In this document: positions 18,434 to 28,150 of the stretch, one piece after another
How positions within the stretch are numbered: position 1 is the stretch's first letter
Layout: each line of letters begins with the position of its first letter
Origin: Streptomyces sp. NRRL S-37
GTDB taxonomy: Bacteria > Actinomycetota > Actinomycetes > Streptomycetales > Streptomycetaceae
Direction: 5' to 3'
Assembly (NCBI RefSeq): GCF_000721605.1
Contig: NZ_JOIZ01000006.1
Location: forward strand, 248,001-312,000
Length of the DNA stretch: 64,000 bases
The notes under the pieces: generated by a model
The model's database searches: none
Told to the model about the DNA's origin: nothing
The model's input: the letters and a program-made list of their open reading frames with translations, nothing else
Translations under genes and position numbers: made by a program

Positions 18434-18850
18434 TCAGGCCGCCGCGCAGTTCGGGCAGATTCCGCGGTACGTCACCTCGACGTCGGAGACCGTGAAGCCG
18501 AAGCGCTCCGTGTCGGGGAGGTCGGCCAGCGGATTGCCGGTCGGGTGGACGTCGCGGATCGCGCCGCACCGCGCGCACACCAGGTGGTGGTGCGGGCGGT
18601 GCGCGTTGGGGTCGTACCGCTTGGCCCGCTTGTCCGTGGCCACCTCCAGCACCTCACCGAGCGAGACCAGCTCGCCCAGGGTGTTGTAGACGGTCGCCCG
18701 GGAGATCTCGGGCAGCTTGGCGACGGCCCTGGAGTGCACCTCGTCGGCCGTCAGATGGACGTGCTCGCCGTCGAGGACCTCGGCCACGACACGGCGCTGT
18801 GCGGTCATCCGCCATCCACGTCCACGGAGCCGTTCCAAAAGGTCACTCAT
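18434..18850 (-). CDS. catR: Fur-family peroxide-responsive repressor (CatR/PerR-like)
   Basis: 138 aa. An N-terminal winged helix ([19 protein letters not shown], then [15 protein letters not shown] with the recognition helix) is followed by the Fur metal region: the [13 protein letters not shown] zinc/regulatory site and the second CxxC, ICPNCAAA, at the C-terminus. Divergent placement from a catalase with a shared 144-nt control region makes it the likely peroxide-sensing repressor of that gene, like CatR of S. coelicolor. The ATG at 18850 is chosen; a GTG two codons upstream is an alternative. The symbol is given by analogy. Confidence 0.85.
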   Translation of the reverse strand: MSDLLERLRGRGWRMTAQRRVVAEVLDGEHVHLTADEVHSRAVAKLPEISRATVYNTLGELVSLGEVLEVATDKRAKRYDPNAHRPHHHLVCARCGAIRDVHPTGNPLADLPDTERFGFTVSDVEVTYRGICPNCAAA

Positions 18851-18911
18851 AGGCACCAGCCTAGCAGTAAGGGGACAGAAGTCCCGAACGGGTGTGACTT
18901 TGGAGCTTTAC

Positions 18912-18939
18912 TTGACTTAGACATTGTCCATTGTAGGAT
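18912..18939 (+). promoter_or_regulatory. Predicted catalase promoter with operator-like palindrome in the spacer
   Basis: TTGACT at 18912-18917 and TAGGAT at 18934-18939 are separated by 16 bp, a good housekeeping-type promoter. The spacer contains GACATTGTC (18920-18928), a nearly perfect 9-bp inverted repeat. A Fur-family repressor bound there would block RNA polymerase. The promoter is seen directly; the repressor assignment is inferred from the divergent regulator gene. Confidence 0.7.
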
Positions 18940-18994
18940 CGAGATCGGATCTGGCCAAGGCACAGACTGGTCAGCGATGAAGCAGGAGGCGCAC

Positions 18995-20446
18995 GTGACG
19001 CAGGGACCGCTCACTACGGAGGCCGGTGCCCCGGTTGCCGACAACCAGAACAGCGAGACCGCGGGCGTCGGTGGCCCGGTCCTCGTCCAGGACCAGCTCC
19101 TCATCGAGAAGCTGGCCCACTTCAACCGTGAGCGCATCCCGGAGCGTGTGGTGCACGCCCGCGGCGCCGGTGCCTACGGCACCTTCACGGTGACCGCCGA
19201 CGTCACGCGGTACACGCGGGCCGCGTTCCTCTCCGAGGTCGGCAAGGAGACGGAGACCTTCCTGCGCTTCTCGACGGTGGCCGGCAACCTGGGCGCCGCG
19301 GACGCCGTGCGCGACCCGCGCGGTTTCGCGCTGAAGTTCTACACCGAGGAGGGCAACTACGACCTCGTCGGCAACAACACCCCGGTGTTCTTCATCCGGG
19401 ACGCGATCAAGTTCCCGGACTTCATCCACACCCAGAAGCGCGACCCGTACACGGGCTCGACGGAGGCGGACAACGTCTTCGACTTCTGGGGCCTGTCGCC
19501 CGAGTCCACGCACCAGGTGACCTGGCTGTTCGGTGACCGCGGCATCCCGGCGTCGTACCGCCACATGGACGGCTTCGGCTCGCACACCTACCAGTGGAAC
19601 AACGAGGCCGGCGAGGTCTTCTGGGTCAAGTACCACTTCAAGACGGACCAGGGCATCAAGAACCTGACCGCCGAGGAGGCCGAGATCCTCGCGGGCAAGG
19701 ACCCCGACTCCCACCAGCGGGACCTGCGCGAGGCCATCGAGCGCGGCGAGTTCCCGTCCTGGACCGTCTACGTCCAGGTGATGCCGGCGGCCGAGGCGGC
19801 CACGTACCGCTTCAACCCGTTCGACCTGACCAAGGTCTGGCCGCACGCGGACTACCCGCTGATCGAGTTCGGCAAGCTGGAGCTGAACCGCAACCCGCGG
19901 AACATCTTCGCCGAGGTCGAGCAGTCGGTCTTCAGCCCCGCCCACTTCGTGCCGGGCATCGGCCCCTCCCCGGACAAGATGCTCCAGGGCCGCCTCTTCG
20001 CGTACGGCGACGCCCACCGCTACCGCGTCGGCATCAACGCCGACCACCTGCCGGTGAACCGCCCGCACGCCACCGAGGCGCGCACCAACTCCCGTGACGG
20101 CTACCTGTACGACGGCCGCCACGACGGTGCGAAGAACTACGAGCCGAACAGCTTCGGCGGCCCGGCCCAGACCGGCCGTCCGCTGTGGCAGCCCATCTCG
20201 GTGACCGGCGTCACCGGTGAGACGGTCACGCCCGTCCACGCCGAGGACAACGACTTCGTCCAGGCGGGCAACCTGTACCGGCTGATGACGGAGGAGGAGA
20301 AGGAGCGCCTGGTGAACAACCTGGCGAACGCCATCTCCGGCGTCACGCGCGACGAGATCGCCGACCGCGCGATCAACAACTTCCGTCAGGCGGACGAGGA
20401 CTTCGGCAAGCGGCTGGAGGCCGCGGTGCAGGCCCTGCGCGGCTGA
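18995..20446 (+). CDS. katA: Monofunctional heme catalase (clade 3 size)
   Basis: 483 aa. It dismutates hydrogen peroxide. Family signatures are present: [20 protein letters not shown] with the catalytic His, [31 protein letters not shown] with the catalytic Asn region, and [16 protein letters not shown] carrying the heme-ligand Tyr. The length fits small-subunit NADPH-binding catalases. I prefer the GTG at 18995, five nt after a perfect AGGAGG; an ATG six codons upstream lacks such a site. It is divergent from the Fur-family gene and corresponds to the major vegetative catalase CatA type of Streptomyces. Confidence 0.94.
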   Translation: MTQGPLTTEAGAPVADNQNSETAGVGGPVLVQDQLLIEKLAHFNRERIPERVVHARGAGAYGTFTVTADVTRYTRAAFLSEVGKETETFLRFSTVAGNLGAADAVRDPRGFALKFYTEEGNYDLVGNNTPVFFIRDAIKFPDFIHTQKRDPYTGSTEADNVFDFWGLSPESTHQVTWLFGDRGIPASYRHMDGFGSHTYQWNNEAGEVFWVKYHFKTDQGIKNLTAEEAEILAGKDPDSHQRDLREAIERGEFPSWTVYVQVMPAAEAATYRFNPFDLTKVWPHADYPLIEFGKLELNRNPRNIFAEVEQSVFSPAHFVPGIGPSPDKMLQGRLFAYGDAHRYRVGINADHLPVNRPHATEARTNSRDGYLYDGRHDGAKNYEPNSFGGPAQTGRPLWQPISVTGVTGETVTPVHAEDNDFVQAGNLYRLMTEEEKERLVNNLANAISGVTRDEIADRAINNFRQADEDFGKRLEAAVQALRG

Positions 20447-20517
20447 TCCCAGCGCTGGACCGCTTGCCGGAACACGGGCCGGACTCCCTCGCGGGGGCCG
20501 GCCCGTTCGGCATGTCA

Positions 20518-20919
20518 CTACGCCGGCACCCGCTGGGCCGGCTGCCGCCGGGGTGCCCAGCAGCGGATGATGTCGCGGACCGAGACGATGCCGGCCGGCC
20601 CGCCCCGGTCCAGGACGATCAGATGGCGGAAACCACCGTGGGCCATGGCGGTGGCGGCCTCCTCCAGGGTCCAGGACGGGGCGGCGAACACGACGTCGGT
20701 GGTGGTGTGGGCGTGGGCGCGCTCGGTGTCGGGGTCCTGGCCGAGCCCGACGGAGTTGAGGACGTCCCGCTCTGTGAGGATGCCGATACCGGTGCCGTCG
20801 GGATCGAGGACCACGGCCGCGCCCACCTGGCGGGCGGACATCAGGGCGGCGGCCTGGCGCAGGGTGTGGGCGGGGCCGATGGTGAGGACCACGGTGCTCA
20901 TGGCGTCACGGACGAGCAT
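20518..20919 (-). CDS. Tandem CBS-domain protein
   Basis: 133 aa made of two CBS motifs and little else: VRDAMSTVVLTIGPAHTLRQ...GILTERDVLN and TTDVVFAAPSWTLEEAATAM...GIVSVRDIIR. Such minimal pairs usually sense adenine nucleotides or S-adenosylmethionine as homodimers. No partner enzyme or channel is adjacent. The ATG at 20919 has AGGAGG 11 nt upstream; a GTG at 20931 that would directly overlap the ribosome site is rejected. It converges with the catalase gene. Confidence 0.88.
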   Translation of the reverse strand: MLVRDAMSTVVLTIGPAHTLRQAAALMSARQVGAAVVLDPDGTGIGILTERDVLNSVGLGQDPDTERAHAHTTTDVVFAAPSWTLEEAATAMAHGGFRHLIVLDRGGPAGIVSVRDIIRCWAPRRQPAQRVPA

Positions 20920-21089
20920 GGATGGAGCCACCTCCTACCGGAAAACGCGAGGTCACGGGTGTGGAAGTCCGTTCGTTCGCGATTTCACAAGTTCACAAGT
21001 GGGGGAGCTCCCAGAGTGGCAGGCAGAGCGGGGGTCAACAAGAGGGCGCGTGCGGCCGGCCGGGGGCGCGCACGCTCACCCCATGCCGC

Positions 21090-21890
21090 TCAGTAACGCT
21101 GGTTGAGGTACCCCAGCAGCTCGTCGTGCAGCAGCCCGTTCGACGCGGCCGCGTTGCCGCTGTGCGGCCCCGGGCGGCCGTCGAGCCCGGTGAAACTGCC
21201 GCCCGCCTCCGTGACCACGATCGCGGTGGCCGCCATGTCCCACAGCGACAGCTCCGGCTCGGCGCACAGGTCCACCGATCCCTCGGCGACCATCATGTAC
21301 GGCCAGAAGTCGCCGTACGCGCGCGTGCGCCACACCTCGCGGGTGAGGTCGAGGAAACCGTCCAGGCGTCCCTGCTCCTCCCAGCCGCTGAGCGAGGAGT
21401 ACGCGAAGGAGGCGTCGGACAGCTCGGAGACGCGGGAGACTCGCAGCCGGGAGGCCGACGACAGACTGCGGCCGCTGAAGGCGCCGTGCCCCCGCGCGGC
21501 CCACCAGCGACGGCCGAGAGCGGGGGCGGAGACCACCCCGACGACCGGCTGGAAGCCCCCCTCACCGGCCTCCATCAGGGAGATCAGCGTGGCCCACACG
21601 GGCACCCCGCGCACGTAGTTCTTGGTGCCGTCGATCGGGTCGATCACCCAGCGCCGGGGCCCCGTGCCCTCCACCCCGTACTCCTCGCCCAGGATCGCGT
21701 CCCTGGGGCGGGCGCGTTTGAGGTGGCCGCGGATGAGTTCCTCGGCGGCCTTGTCCGCCTCACTCACCGGCGTCATGTCCGGTTTGGTCTCCACCTTGAG
21801 GTCGAGAGCCTTGAACCGTTCCATCGTCGCGGCGTCGGCGGCGTCCGCCAGGACATGGGCGAGACGCAGGTCGTCGAGGTAGTCGGGCAT
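21090..21890 (-). CDS. hisN: Histidinol-phosphatase HisN (inositol monophosphatase fold)
   Basis: 266 aa. The inositol-monophosphatase metal site is intact: GEEYG with the acidic pair, [15 protein letters not shown] (the DPIDGT motif) and the C-terminal [17 protein letters not shown] with the third aspartate. In Streptomyces this gene catalyses dephosphorylation of L-histidinol phosphate, since these genomes use an IMP-type enzyme for this step of histidine synthesis. The position beside rsgA and aroA matches S. coelicolor hisN by memory. No Shine-Dalgarno is seen before the ATG, so a leaderless transcript is possible. It is divergent from the TetR gene. Confidence 0.88.
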   Translation of the reverse strand: MPDYLDDLRLAHVLADAADAATMERFKALDLKVETKPDMTPVSEADKAAEELIRGHLKRARPRDAILGEEYGVEGTGPRRWVIDPIDGTKNYVRGVPVWATLISLMEAGEGGFQPVVGVVSAPALGRRWWAARGHGAFSGRSLSSASRLRVSRVSELSDASFAYSSLSGWEEQGRLDGFLDLTREVWRTRAYGDFWPYMMVAEGSVDLCAEPELSLWDMAATAIVVTEAGGSFTGLDGRPGPHSGNAAASNGLLHDELLGYLNQRY

Positions 21891-22018
21891 GCAACGAACG
21901 GTATCCGCCGAGGTCGGTGCGGGGCCACCGGGGGGCGGCTCCCGCGCACCCTTGACAGTGCCCGACGGCGCGTCAAATCTAACCGCAGGGTCGGCCGCTC
22001 GCCCCGAGGGAGGCGAAG

Positions 22019-22630
22019 ATGCCTGCAGCGCGGGAGTCTCTGCTGGACGCCGCTTACACGGCACTGGCGCGTCGCCCGTGGTCCGGGGTGCGGATGGTGG
22101 ACGTGGCCGCCGCGGCCGGGGTTTCCCGCCAGACGCTGTACAACGAGTTCGGCAGCAAGGACGGCCTCGCCCGGGCCCTCGTCCGCAGGGAGGCCGACGG
22201 CTACCTCGCAGGCGTCGACCGCGCCCTCACCGGCCACGCGGACCCGCGCGACCGGCTGACCGCCACCGCCGAGTGGATCACTGCCGGCGCCCGCGAGAAC
22301 GCCCTGGTCCGCGCCATGCTCACCGGCTGCTGGGGCGAACGCCTGCCCGCCCTGGACCTCGCGGCCGTGACGTCGGGATCCACCGCGCCCGCGCAGCGCC
22401 GCGCCGACGGCCCGCTGCCCTCACCCGCCGACCTCGTCGCCCTCGTCCGCGACCGTGCCGTCGCCGTCCTGGCCGGCCCCGGCGTCCCCCGCTCCGACAC
22501 CGCCGACCTGGCCCGCTCCTGCGAGCTGGTGGTCCGCCTCGCCCTGTCCTGCGTCACCGCGCCCCCGGCCGGCACCGGCGTCGCCGACCTGGTGCGCGGC
22601 GCCCTGCGCCGGCCCCCGGCGATGCCGTAG
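22019..22630 (+). CDS. TetR-family transcriptional regulator
   Basis: 203 aa. The N-terminal helix-turn-helix is clear ([32 protein letters not shown]). The remainder is a helical ligand-binding domain with no recognisable subfamily motif. It sits six nt from the convergent SMR efflux gene, and a regulator beside an exporter suggests, but does not prove, that it controls it. The ATG has GGGAGG upstream. A TTGACA at 21952 is a candidate -35 for this gene. Confidence 0.88.
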   Translation: MPAARESLLDAAYTALARRPWSGVRMVDVAAAAGVSRQTLYNEFGSKDGLARALVRREADGYLAGVDRALTGHADPRDRLTATAEWITAGARENALVRAMLTGCWGERLPALDLAAVTSGSTAPAQRRADGPLPSPADLVALVRDRAVAVLAGPGVPRSDTADLARSCELVVRLALSCVTAPPAGTGVADLVRGALRRPPAMP

Positions 22631-22636
22631 CGGGGC

Positions 22637-22960
22637 TCAGTGCGCGGACCCCGACAACTGCAGCCCGATCACACCGACGATCACGAACGTGATCGACACG
22701 ATCTTCAGCGTCGACACCAGGTCCCCGAGGAACACCATCCCGTAGATGGCCGTCCCCGCCGCGCCGATGCCCGTCCACACCGCGTACGCGGGCCCCACGT
22801 CCAGCTTCTTCAGCGCCAGGGTCAGCAGCCCGAAGCTGCCCAGCGCGAACGCGCAGAACGCGACGGTCGGCCACAGCCGGGTGAAGCCGTGCGACAGCTT
22901 CAGACACACGGCGAAGCCGGTCTCGAGCAACCCGGCCACTATGACCAGCAGCCACGCCAT
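22637..22960 (-). CDS. SMR-family efflux protein (SugE/EmrE type)
   Basis: 107 aa, four transmembrane helices. The essential membrane glutamate is at position 13 or 14 in MAWLLVIVAGLLETGFAVCLK. Later blocks (KLDVGPAYAVWTGIGAAGTAIYG and ISITFVIVGVIGLQLSG) are typical of SMR proteins, and the pattern WTGIGAAGTA is closer to the SugE/Gdx group than to EmrE. Proteins of that group export guanidinium, others quaternary ammonium compounds; the sequence alone does not settle which. I looked upstream for a guanidine riboswitch and saw none. Confidence 0.88.
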   Translation of the reverse strand: MAWLLVIVAGLLETGFAVCLKLSHGFTRLWPTVAFCAFALGSFGLLTLALKKLDVGPAYAVWTGIGAAGTAIYGMVFLGDLVSTLKIVSITFVIVGVIGLQLSGSAH

Positions 22961-23079
22961 GTGTCGTCCTCCCGCATTCCCCACATACAGTGACCGCTTC
23001 GCCAGGTTCGACGGGTTCGGGTCCGGCTCGGTGCGATTATGCACTTACCGCCCGGCGGCCACGACAAACAACGCGGAGG

Positions 23080-24090
23080 TCAGTCGCCCTCCGTGCGCTC
23101 CCGCGTCGCCAGCAGCCGGCGCAGCGAGTACAGCCGCGCCGGATCCGCGTGCCCCTCGGCCACCCACGCGTCCAGCGCGCAGTCCGGCTCGTCGTGACCG
23201 CACGCGCGCGGACAGCCCTCCGTGCCCGGCTCCAGATCGGGGAAGGCGTGGATCACCCGGGACGGGTCGACGTGGGCGAGCCCGAAGGACCGCACCCCCG
23301 GTGTGTCGACCACCCAGCCCTCGGCGCCCGACAGCGGCAGCGCCAGCGCGGACGTCGTCGTGTGCCGCCCCCGCCCGGTCACCGCGTTGACATGTCCGGT
23401 CGTACGCCGCCGTTCCTGAGGCACGAGCGCGTTGACCAGCGTCGTCTTGCCGACCCCGGAGTGCCCCACGAACGCGGTGATCCGGCCGTCCAGATGCTCC
23501 CGCACCCGGTCCGCCGCCTCGCCGCTCTCCAGTTCCGCGCGGCTGGTCACGACGTACGGGATGTCGAGGTCGCCGTAGAGCTCCAGCAGCTTGTCCGGCG
23601 GCGCGAGGTCCGACTTGGTCAGCACCAGCAGCGGCTCCAGGCCGCCGTCGTACGCCGCGACCAGGCAGCGGTCGATCAGCCGCGGACGGGGTTCGGGATC
23701 GGCGAGGGCGGTGACGACGGCGAGCTGGTCGGCGTTGGCGACGACGACCCGCTCATAGGGGTCGTCGTCGTCCGCGGTGCGGCGCAGCACCGACGCGCGC
23801 TCCTCGATCCGTACGATCCGCGCGAGCGTGTCCTTCTTCCCGGACAGGTCGCCGACGAGCGCCACCCGGTCACCGACCACCGCCGCCTTGCGGCCCAGCT
23901 CACGGGCCTTCATCGCCAGGACGACCCGGTCCTCGACGAGGCAGGTCAGCCGGCCCCGGTCGACGGTGAGGACCAGGCCCGGGGCCGCGTCCTCGTGTTT
24001 GGGCCGGATGTGGGTGCGCGGCCGGTTGCCCTTGCGGTTGGGGCGGGAGCGGATGTCGTCCTCGTCGGTGTGCTTGCCGTAGCGGCGCAT
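23080..24090 (-). CDS. rsgA: Ribosome small-subunit GTPase RsgA
   Basis: 336 aa. The circularly permuted GTPase order is visible: the G4 motif (VLTKSD) precedes G1 (GHSGVGKTTLVNAL) and G3 (DTPG). An OB-fold N-terminus with a very basic leader (RPNRKGNRPRTHIRPKHED) and a C-terminal zinc site (CPRACGHDEPDC) complete the family layout. RsgA helps mature the 30S subunit. The ATG at 24090 follows GGGG six nt upstream and lies nine nt after the aroA stop, so it is co-transcribed with aroA. Confidence 0.95.
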   Translation of the reverse strand: MRRYGKHTDEDDIRSRPNRKGNRPRTHIRPKHEDAAPGLVLTVDRGRLTCLVEDRVVLAMKARELGRKAAVVGDRVALVGDLSGKKDTLARIVRIEERASVLRRTADDDDPYERVVVANADQLAVVTALADPEPRPRLIDRCLVAAYDGGLEPLLVLTKSDLAPPDKLLELYGDLDIPYVVTSRAELESGEAADRVREHLDGRITAFVGHSGVGKTTLVNALVPQERRRTTGHVNAVTGRGRHTTTSALALPLSGAEGWVVDTPGVRSFGLAHVDPSRVIHAFPDLEPGTEGCPRACGHDEPDCALDAWVAEGHADPARLYSLRRLLATRERTEGD

Positions 24091-24099
24091 GGTGAACCC

Positions 24100-25416
24100 C
24101 TATGCTCCGAGCATCCCGGTCCACAGCTCGGGGAAGTCCGGCAGGGTCTTCGCCGTCGTCGCCACGTTCTCGATCCGCACGCCCTCGACCGCGAGGCCGA
24201 TGATCGCGCCGGCGGTGGCCATGCGGTGGTCCTCGTAGGTGTGGAAGACCCCGCCGTGCAGCCGGCGCGGGCGGATGTGCAGGCCGTCGGCGGTCTCGGT
24301 GACGTCGCCGCCGAGCTCGTTGATCTCCTTGGTCAGCGCGGCCAGCCGGTCCGTCTCGTGCAGCCGGAGGTGGGCCACGCCCCGCAGGGTCGACGGGGAG
24401 TCCGCGAGCGCCGCCACGGCCGCGATGCCGGGCGTCAGCTCGCCGACCTCGCCGAGGTCCACGTCGATGCCGTGGACCGACCCGGAGCCGGTGAACACGA
24501 GCCCGAACTCGGTCAGCTCGCAGGAACCGCCCATCTCGGTGAAGATCTCCCGCAGCCGGTCGCCGGGCTGGGTGGTACGGGCCGGCCAGTCCGGGATCAC
24601 GACCTTGCCGCCGGTCACCAGCGCCGCCGCCAGGAACGGCTGGGCGTTGGACAGGTCCGGCTCGACGGTCAGGTCCCGGCCCAGCAGGGCGCCCGGCGTG
24701 ACCCGCCAGACGTTCGGCTCGCCGCCCGACTCGGGGGTGTCCACCTGGGCACCCACCGCGCGGAGCATGTCGACGGTCATCCGGATGTGCGGCAGGGACG
24801 GCAGCGTCGCGCCGGTGTGGCGGACCTCGACGCCCTGGTTGAAGCGCGGCGCGGACAGCAGCAGGGCGCTGACGAACTGGGAGGACGAGGACGCGTCGAC
24901 CTCCACGGTGCCGCCGTCCAGGGCGCCGCCGCCGTGCACGGTCATCGGCAGCGCGCCGCGCTCCTCGTCGTCGATCCGCGCGCCCAGCCGGCGCAGCGCG
25001 TCGATGACGCCGTTCAGGGGACGCTCGTAGGAGCGGGGGTCGCCGTCGAAGCGGACGGGGCCGTCGGCGAGGGTGGCGACCGGGGGCAGGAAGCGCATCA
25101 CCGTGCCGGCGTTGCCCACGTCGACGGTGGCCGGGCCGCGCAGGCCCGTGGGGAGCACCCGCCAGGCCTCGCCGGTGCCGTCCGGACCGACGCCCTCCTC
25201 GATCTCCACGCCCATCGCGCGCAGGGCGCCGGCCATCAGCAGGGTGTCGCGGGACCGCAGCGGGCGGCGCAGCCAGCCCGGTTCGGAGGCCAGGGCGGCG
25301 AGGACGAGGGCGCGGTTGGTGACCGACTTGGACCCGGGCACGTGGACCGTCGCGTCGACGGCTCCGCTCGCGTGCGGGGCGGGCCAGAGGGCGGTGTGTG
25401 CGGGGTTCGGGGCCAT
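24100..25416 (-). CDS. aroA: 3-phosphoshikimate 1-carboxyvinyltransferase (EPSP synthase)
   Basis: 438 aa. AroA joins shikimate-3-phosphate and PEP in the shikimate pathway. Signatures: [18 protein letters not shown] near the N-terminus with the catalytic Lys, the [13 protein letters not shown] loop, [12 protein letters not shown], and the C-terminal [21 protein letters not shown] and [13 protein letters not shown]. The ATG at 25416 gives a normal length. A long open extension upstream has shadow composition. It is the first gene of the aroA-rsgA pair. Confidence 0.96.
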   Translation of the reverse strand: MAPNPAHTALWPAPHASGAVDATVHVPGSKSVTNRALVLAALASEPGWLRRPLRSRDTLLMAGALRAMGVEIEEGVGPDGTGEAWRVLPTGLRGPATVDVGNAGTVMRFLPPVATLADGPVRFDGDPRSYERPLNGVIDALRRLGARIDDEERGALPMTVHGGGALDGGTVEVDASSSSQFVSALLLSAPRFNQGVEVRHTGATLPSLPHIRMTVDMLRAVGAQVDTPESGGEPNVWRVTPGALLGRDLTVEPDLSNAQPFLAAALVTGGKVVIPDWPARTTQPGDRLREIFTEMGGSCELTEFGLVFTGSGSVHGIDVDLGEVGELTPGIAAVAALADSPSTLRGVAHLRLHETDRLAALTKEINELGGDVTETADGLHIRPRRLHGGVFHTYEDHRMATAGAIIGLAVEGVRIENVATTAKTLPDFPELWTGMLGA

Positions 25417-25541
25417 GGGGCCCACTTTATAAGGAGGTCCGGGGGCAGGCCGTCTTCCGGGTGCGGCCAGGTGAGGGCCTGTCGCGCCCGCGCGGCGGAG
25501 CCGCGTCGCGTTCCGGGGAGCCGCCGACGGCCCTCGCCGCC

Positions 25542-26273
25542 TCACAGCCCCAGGAGCCACCTGCCGCCGCCCAGCAAGGAGCACAGGGACACCGCGTGGA
25601 ACAGGAACAGCCACAGGCCCGCCGGGACGTGGGTCAGGCGCGAGAGCTGGTCCGCGTCCGAGTCGGGTGCGCCGCCGTGGGAGCGCTTGGCCTGGAGTTC
25701 GAAGGCCGGGCGTACTCCGCCGAGGAGGAGGAACCAGACCACGGCGTACGCGAACGCCGCCTGCACCTGGGGGCCGGTCAGCCAGGACACCAGCAGGAAG
25801 GTGCCGCCGGTGAGGACCACGGTCAGCGCGCCGTACGCGTTGCGGATCATCACCAGCATCGCCACCAGCAGCACCGTGGCCAGCCACAGCAGCAGCGTGA
25901 CGCGGCCGGCGCCGAGCAGCGCGGCGCCGCCCAGACCCAGCAGCGGGGGAGCGGTGTAGCCGGCGGCGGCCGTGAGGATCATGCCGACGCCGTGCGGTTT
26001 CCCGCGGCTGACGGTCAGGCCGCTGGTGTCCGAGTGCAGACGTATCCCCGTCAGCGTGCGGCCGGTGAGCAGCGCCACCAGACCGTGTCCGCCCTCGTGG
26101 GCGATCGTGACGGCGTTCCGGGACAGCCGCCACAGCCCCTGCGGTACGACGACGGCGGCCGCGGCGGCCAGGGTGGCGACGACCACCCACATGTCCGGGT
26201 CGGGCTGGGTGCCGGAGACCTCGTCCCAGAGGGAGGCGAGTGAGGCGGACGCGGTACTGACCATGCTTTCCAT
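25542..26273 (-). CDS. M50-type membrane zinc metallopeptidase
   Basis: 243 aa with six or so hydrophobic segments. The HExxH zinc site sits in the first half: [20 protein letters not shown], followed by a [16 protein letters not shown] loop as in actinobacterial M50B proteins. Site-2-protease-like activity inside the membrane is expected by family; the substrate is unknown. Two ATGs, 26273 and 26264, are possible starts with weak ribosome sites; I took the first. The SRAP gene is divergent across only 55 nt. Confidence 0.85.
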   Translation of the reverse strand: MESMVSTASASLASLWDEVSGTQPDPDMWVVVATLAAAAAVVVPQGLWRLSRNAVTIAHEGGHGLVALLTGRTLTGIRLHSDTSGLTVSRGKPHGVGMILTAAAGYTAPPLLGLGGAALLGAGRVTLLLWLATVLLVAMLVMIRNAYGALTVVLTGGTFLLVSWLTGPQVQAAFAYAVVWFLLLGGVRPAFELQAKRSHGGAPDSDADQLSRLTHVPAGLWLFLFHAVSLCSLLGGGRWLLGL

Positions 26274-26328
26274 CTGTTTCCGGTTGCTCCCTCTGCCTGG
26301 GCGTACGGAGTCTGGCAGTGTTGCACGT

Positions 26329-27144
26329 ATGTGCGGACGGTATGCAGCGAGTCGCAGGCCCGAGGATCTCGCGGGAATCTTTGAAATCGACACGTGGGAC
26401 CCGGAGGAGACCCTGGAGCCCGACTACAACGTGGCGCCGACCAAGGAGGTCTACGCCGTCCTCGACCGTGCCCTGAAGGACGCGGCGGACCCGCGCCCGG
26501 TTCGGCAGCTGCGGAAGCTGAAGTGGGGCCTGGTGCCCTCCTGGTCCAAGACGCCCGAGGGCGCCGCCCGGATGATCAACGCCCGCGCGGAGACCGTCCA
26601 CGAGAAGCCGTCCTACCGCCGGGCCTTCTCCTCCCGGCGCTGCATCCTGCCCGCCGACGGCTACTACGAGTGGGTCACCGGCAAGCAGGAGCGGGACCTG
26701 GAGGTCGAGGGGAAGAGGAAGCGGCCCCGCAAGCAGCCCTACTTCGTGACGCCGGCCGACGGTTCGGTGTTCGCCATGGCCGGGCTGTACGAGTTCTGGC
26801 GGGACAAGACGCTGCCGGACGACCACCCCCGGGCCTGGTGGGTGACGTGCTCCGTCATCACCACCGAGGCCGAGACAGGACCGCTCGCCGTGTCACCGGC
26901 GGACGGCCCGCACACCCTCGCCGAGATCCACCCGCGGATGCCGCTGATGCTCACGCCGGACCGCTGGGACGCCTGGCTCGATCCCGCCCGCACCGACGCC
27001 GGCGAACTGCGCGAGCTGCTCGCCCCGCCGCCCTCCGGCCTGATGCGCGCCTACCCGGTCCCCACGGCCGTCAGCAACGTCCGCAACAACGGACCGGAGC
27101 TGCTGGAGGAGCTGGCCGCGCCGGAAGAGGGCACACTCTTCTGA
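26329..27144 (+). CDS. SRAP-domain protein (SOS response-associated peptidase family, YedK/HMCES-like)
   Basis: 271 aa. The catalytic Cys2 follows the start Met (MCGRYA), as required for the thiazolidine crosslink to abasic DNA. The other conserved residues are Asn34 (YNVAPT), Glu114 in GYYEW, and the IHPRMP histidine. The protein shields abasic sites in single-stranded DNA. A basic insertion after the Glu ([15 protein letters not shown]) is typical of actinobacterial members. The start is fixed by the requirement for Cys at position 2. No LexA box is evident upstream. Confidence 0.94.
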   Translation: MCGRYAASRRPEDLAGIFEIDTWDPEETLEPDYNVAPTKEVYAVLDRALKDAADPRPVRQLRKLKWGLVPSWSKTPEGAARMINARAETVHEKPSYRRAFSSRRCILPADGYYEWVTGKQERDLEVEGKRKRPRKQPYFVTPADGSVFAMAGLYEFWRDKTLPDDHPRAWWVTCSVITTEAETGPLAVSPADGPHTLAEIHPRMPLMLTPDRWDAWLDPARTDAGELRELLAPPPSGLMRAYPVPTAVSNVRNNGPELLEELAAPEEGTLF

Positions 27145-27145
27145 C

Positions 27146-27895
27146 GTGACCCCCGACACGGCAGACACGACCGACACGGCAGACACGACCGACACGAGCG
27201 GCGCGGCCGTCTCGGCCGAGACCGTCGAGACGGACGCCGGCACCGCCCGCGTCACCTGGCACCCCGCCGTGCGCCGCGCCCGCCTCGTCCTCGCGGTGAG
27301 CCACGGCGCCGGCGGCGGCATCGAGGCCCGGGACCTGAAGGCGCTCGCCGCCGTCCTGCCCGCACACGGCGTGACCGTCGCCCTGGTCGAACAGCCCTGG
27401 CGGGTGGCCGGCAAGAAGATCGCCCCCGCGCCGAAGACCCTCGACACCGGCTGGCGCGGCGTCTGGCCCGCGCTGACGAAGCCGGGCCTGCCGGTGATCT
27501 CGGGCGGGCGCAGCGCCGGAGCCCGCGTCGCCTGCCGCACCGCCGCGGAACTCGGCGCCCACGCCGTACTCGCCCTGAGCTTCCCCCTGCATCCGCCGGG
27601 CAGGCCCGAGAGGTCCCGCGCCGACGAACTGCTCGGCACGGGGGTGCCCACCCTCGTCGTCCAGGGCGGCAACGACCCGTTCGGCAGGCCCGGGGAGTTC
27701 CCCGGGTACGGGAGGGGCCGCGCACGGGGCGATGGTGCGAGGACGGTGACGGGAGACGGGTGGGCGTACGAACTGGTCGAGGTGGACCACGGCGATCACG
27801 GCTTCGCCGTGCCCAAGCGGGCGGACCTCACGCAGGAGGAGACCGTGACGGTGATCACGGACGCGGTCGTGCGGTGGACCGGCACCCTCGGATGA
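27146..27895 (+). CDS. Alpha/beta hydrolase (Tex30/KANL3-like family)
   Basis: 249 aa. LVLAVSHGAGGGIEARDLKA supplies the oxyanion region, SGGRSAGARVACRTA is the nucleophile elbow with Ser, and VDHGDHGFAVPK near the C-terminus carries the likely catalytic His. The first 30 residues are a Thr/Asp-rich leader with the repeated unit ADTTDT. The GTG at 27146 begins one nt after the SRAP stop, so it is in the same transcript. No substrate can be assigned. Confidence 0.82.
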   Translation: MTPDTADTTDTADTTDTSGAAVSAETVETDAGTARVTWHPAVRRARLVLAVSHGAGGGIEARDLKALAAVLPAHGVTVALVEQPWRVAGKKIAPAPKTLDTGWRGVWPALTKPGLPVISGGRSAGARVACRTAAELGAHAVLALSFPLHPPGRPERSRADELLGTGVPTLVVQGGNDPFGRPGEFPGYGRGRARGDGARTVTGDGWAYELVEVDHGDHGFAVPKRADLTQEETVTVITDAVVRWTGTLG

Positions 27896-27901
27896 GGCCC
27901 G

Positions 27902-27927
27902 GGAATGCCCGGACGGATCCCGCTGTT
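27902..27927 (+). promoter_or_regulatory. Sigma-R-type promoter sigRp2
   Basis: GGAAT at 27902-27906 and GTT at 27925-27927 with exactly 18 bp between them fit the known sigma-R consensus GGAAT-N18-GTT. It starts seven nt after the hydrolase stop. A transcript from here would include the long isoform start at 27986, as described for the thiol-stress-induced sigRp2 in S. coelicolor. Confidence 0.88.
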
Positions 27928-27985
27928 GGGACGGACGTACATGCCGGTCAGCGGCATCACCGTCCTAGGAGAGGGAGTCCGCCGC

Positions 27986-28150
27986 ATGGGTTCGACCTTC
28001 TGCCCGAGTCGCAGTGCCCGCGCCGATCTGGACTGGACGGTGCTGCACGCGGCCAAGACCGTCCCTGTTCGGGCGGCGGGTGGACCGGATCGTCGTCTAT
28101 CCTCCGATTCGGGTGAGACCGGTTTCGGTCTCACGACAACTCTGGAGGAG
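27986..28150 (+). other. sigR: N-terminal extension encoding the unstable sigma-R' isoform
   Basis: An ATG at 27986, with GGGAG upstream, opens a frame that runs without a stop into sigR and adds exactly 55 residues ([10 protein letters not shown]... to ...TTTLEE). This matches the length reported for sigma-R', the proteolytically unstable product of the sigRp2 transcript in S. coelicolor. The extension has one Cys and a WTVLHAAK segment. Confidence 0.8.
28113..28134 (+). promoter_or_regulatory. 9-bp hairpin just before the sigR start
   Basis: GTGAGACCG (28113-28121) and CGGTCTCAC (28126-28134) form a perfect stem with a GTTT loop, ending 16 nt before the GTG of sigR and just before its GGAG. 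It lies within the sigma-R' coding region. It could pause ribosomes or separate translation of the two isoforms; this is inference. Confidence 0.5.

Noticed and set aside
22961..23079. Guanidine riboswitch before the SMR gene
   Set aside because: I looked for the conserved ACGR hairpins and GGTC core on the minus strand and did not find a convincing set.
22990..25959. A 989-codon + strand frame over rsgA and aroA
   Set aside because: The opposite strand carries complete rsgA and aroA with all motifs; the long frame has no domain and extreme Arg/His/Gln content.
26274..26328. LexA box before the SRAP gene
   Set aside because: No CGAAC-N4-GTTCG-type palindrome is present in the 55-nt divergent spacer.
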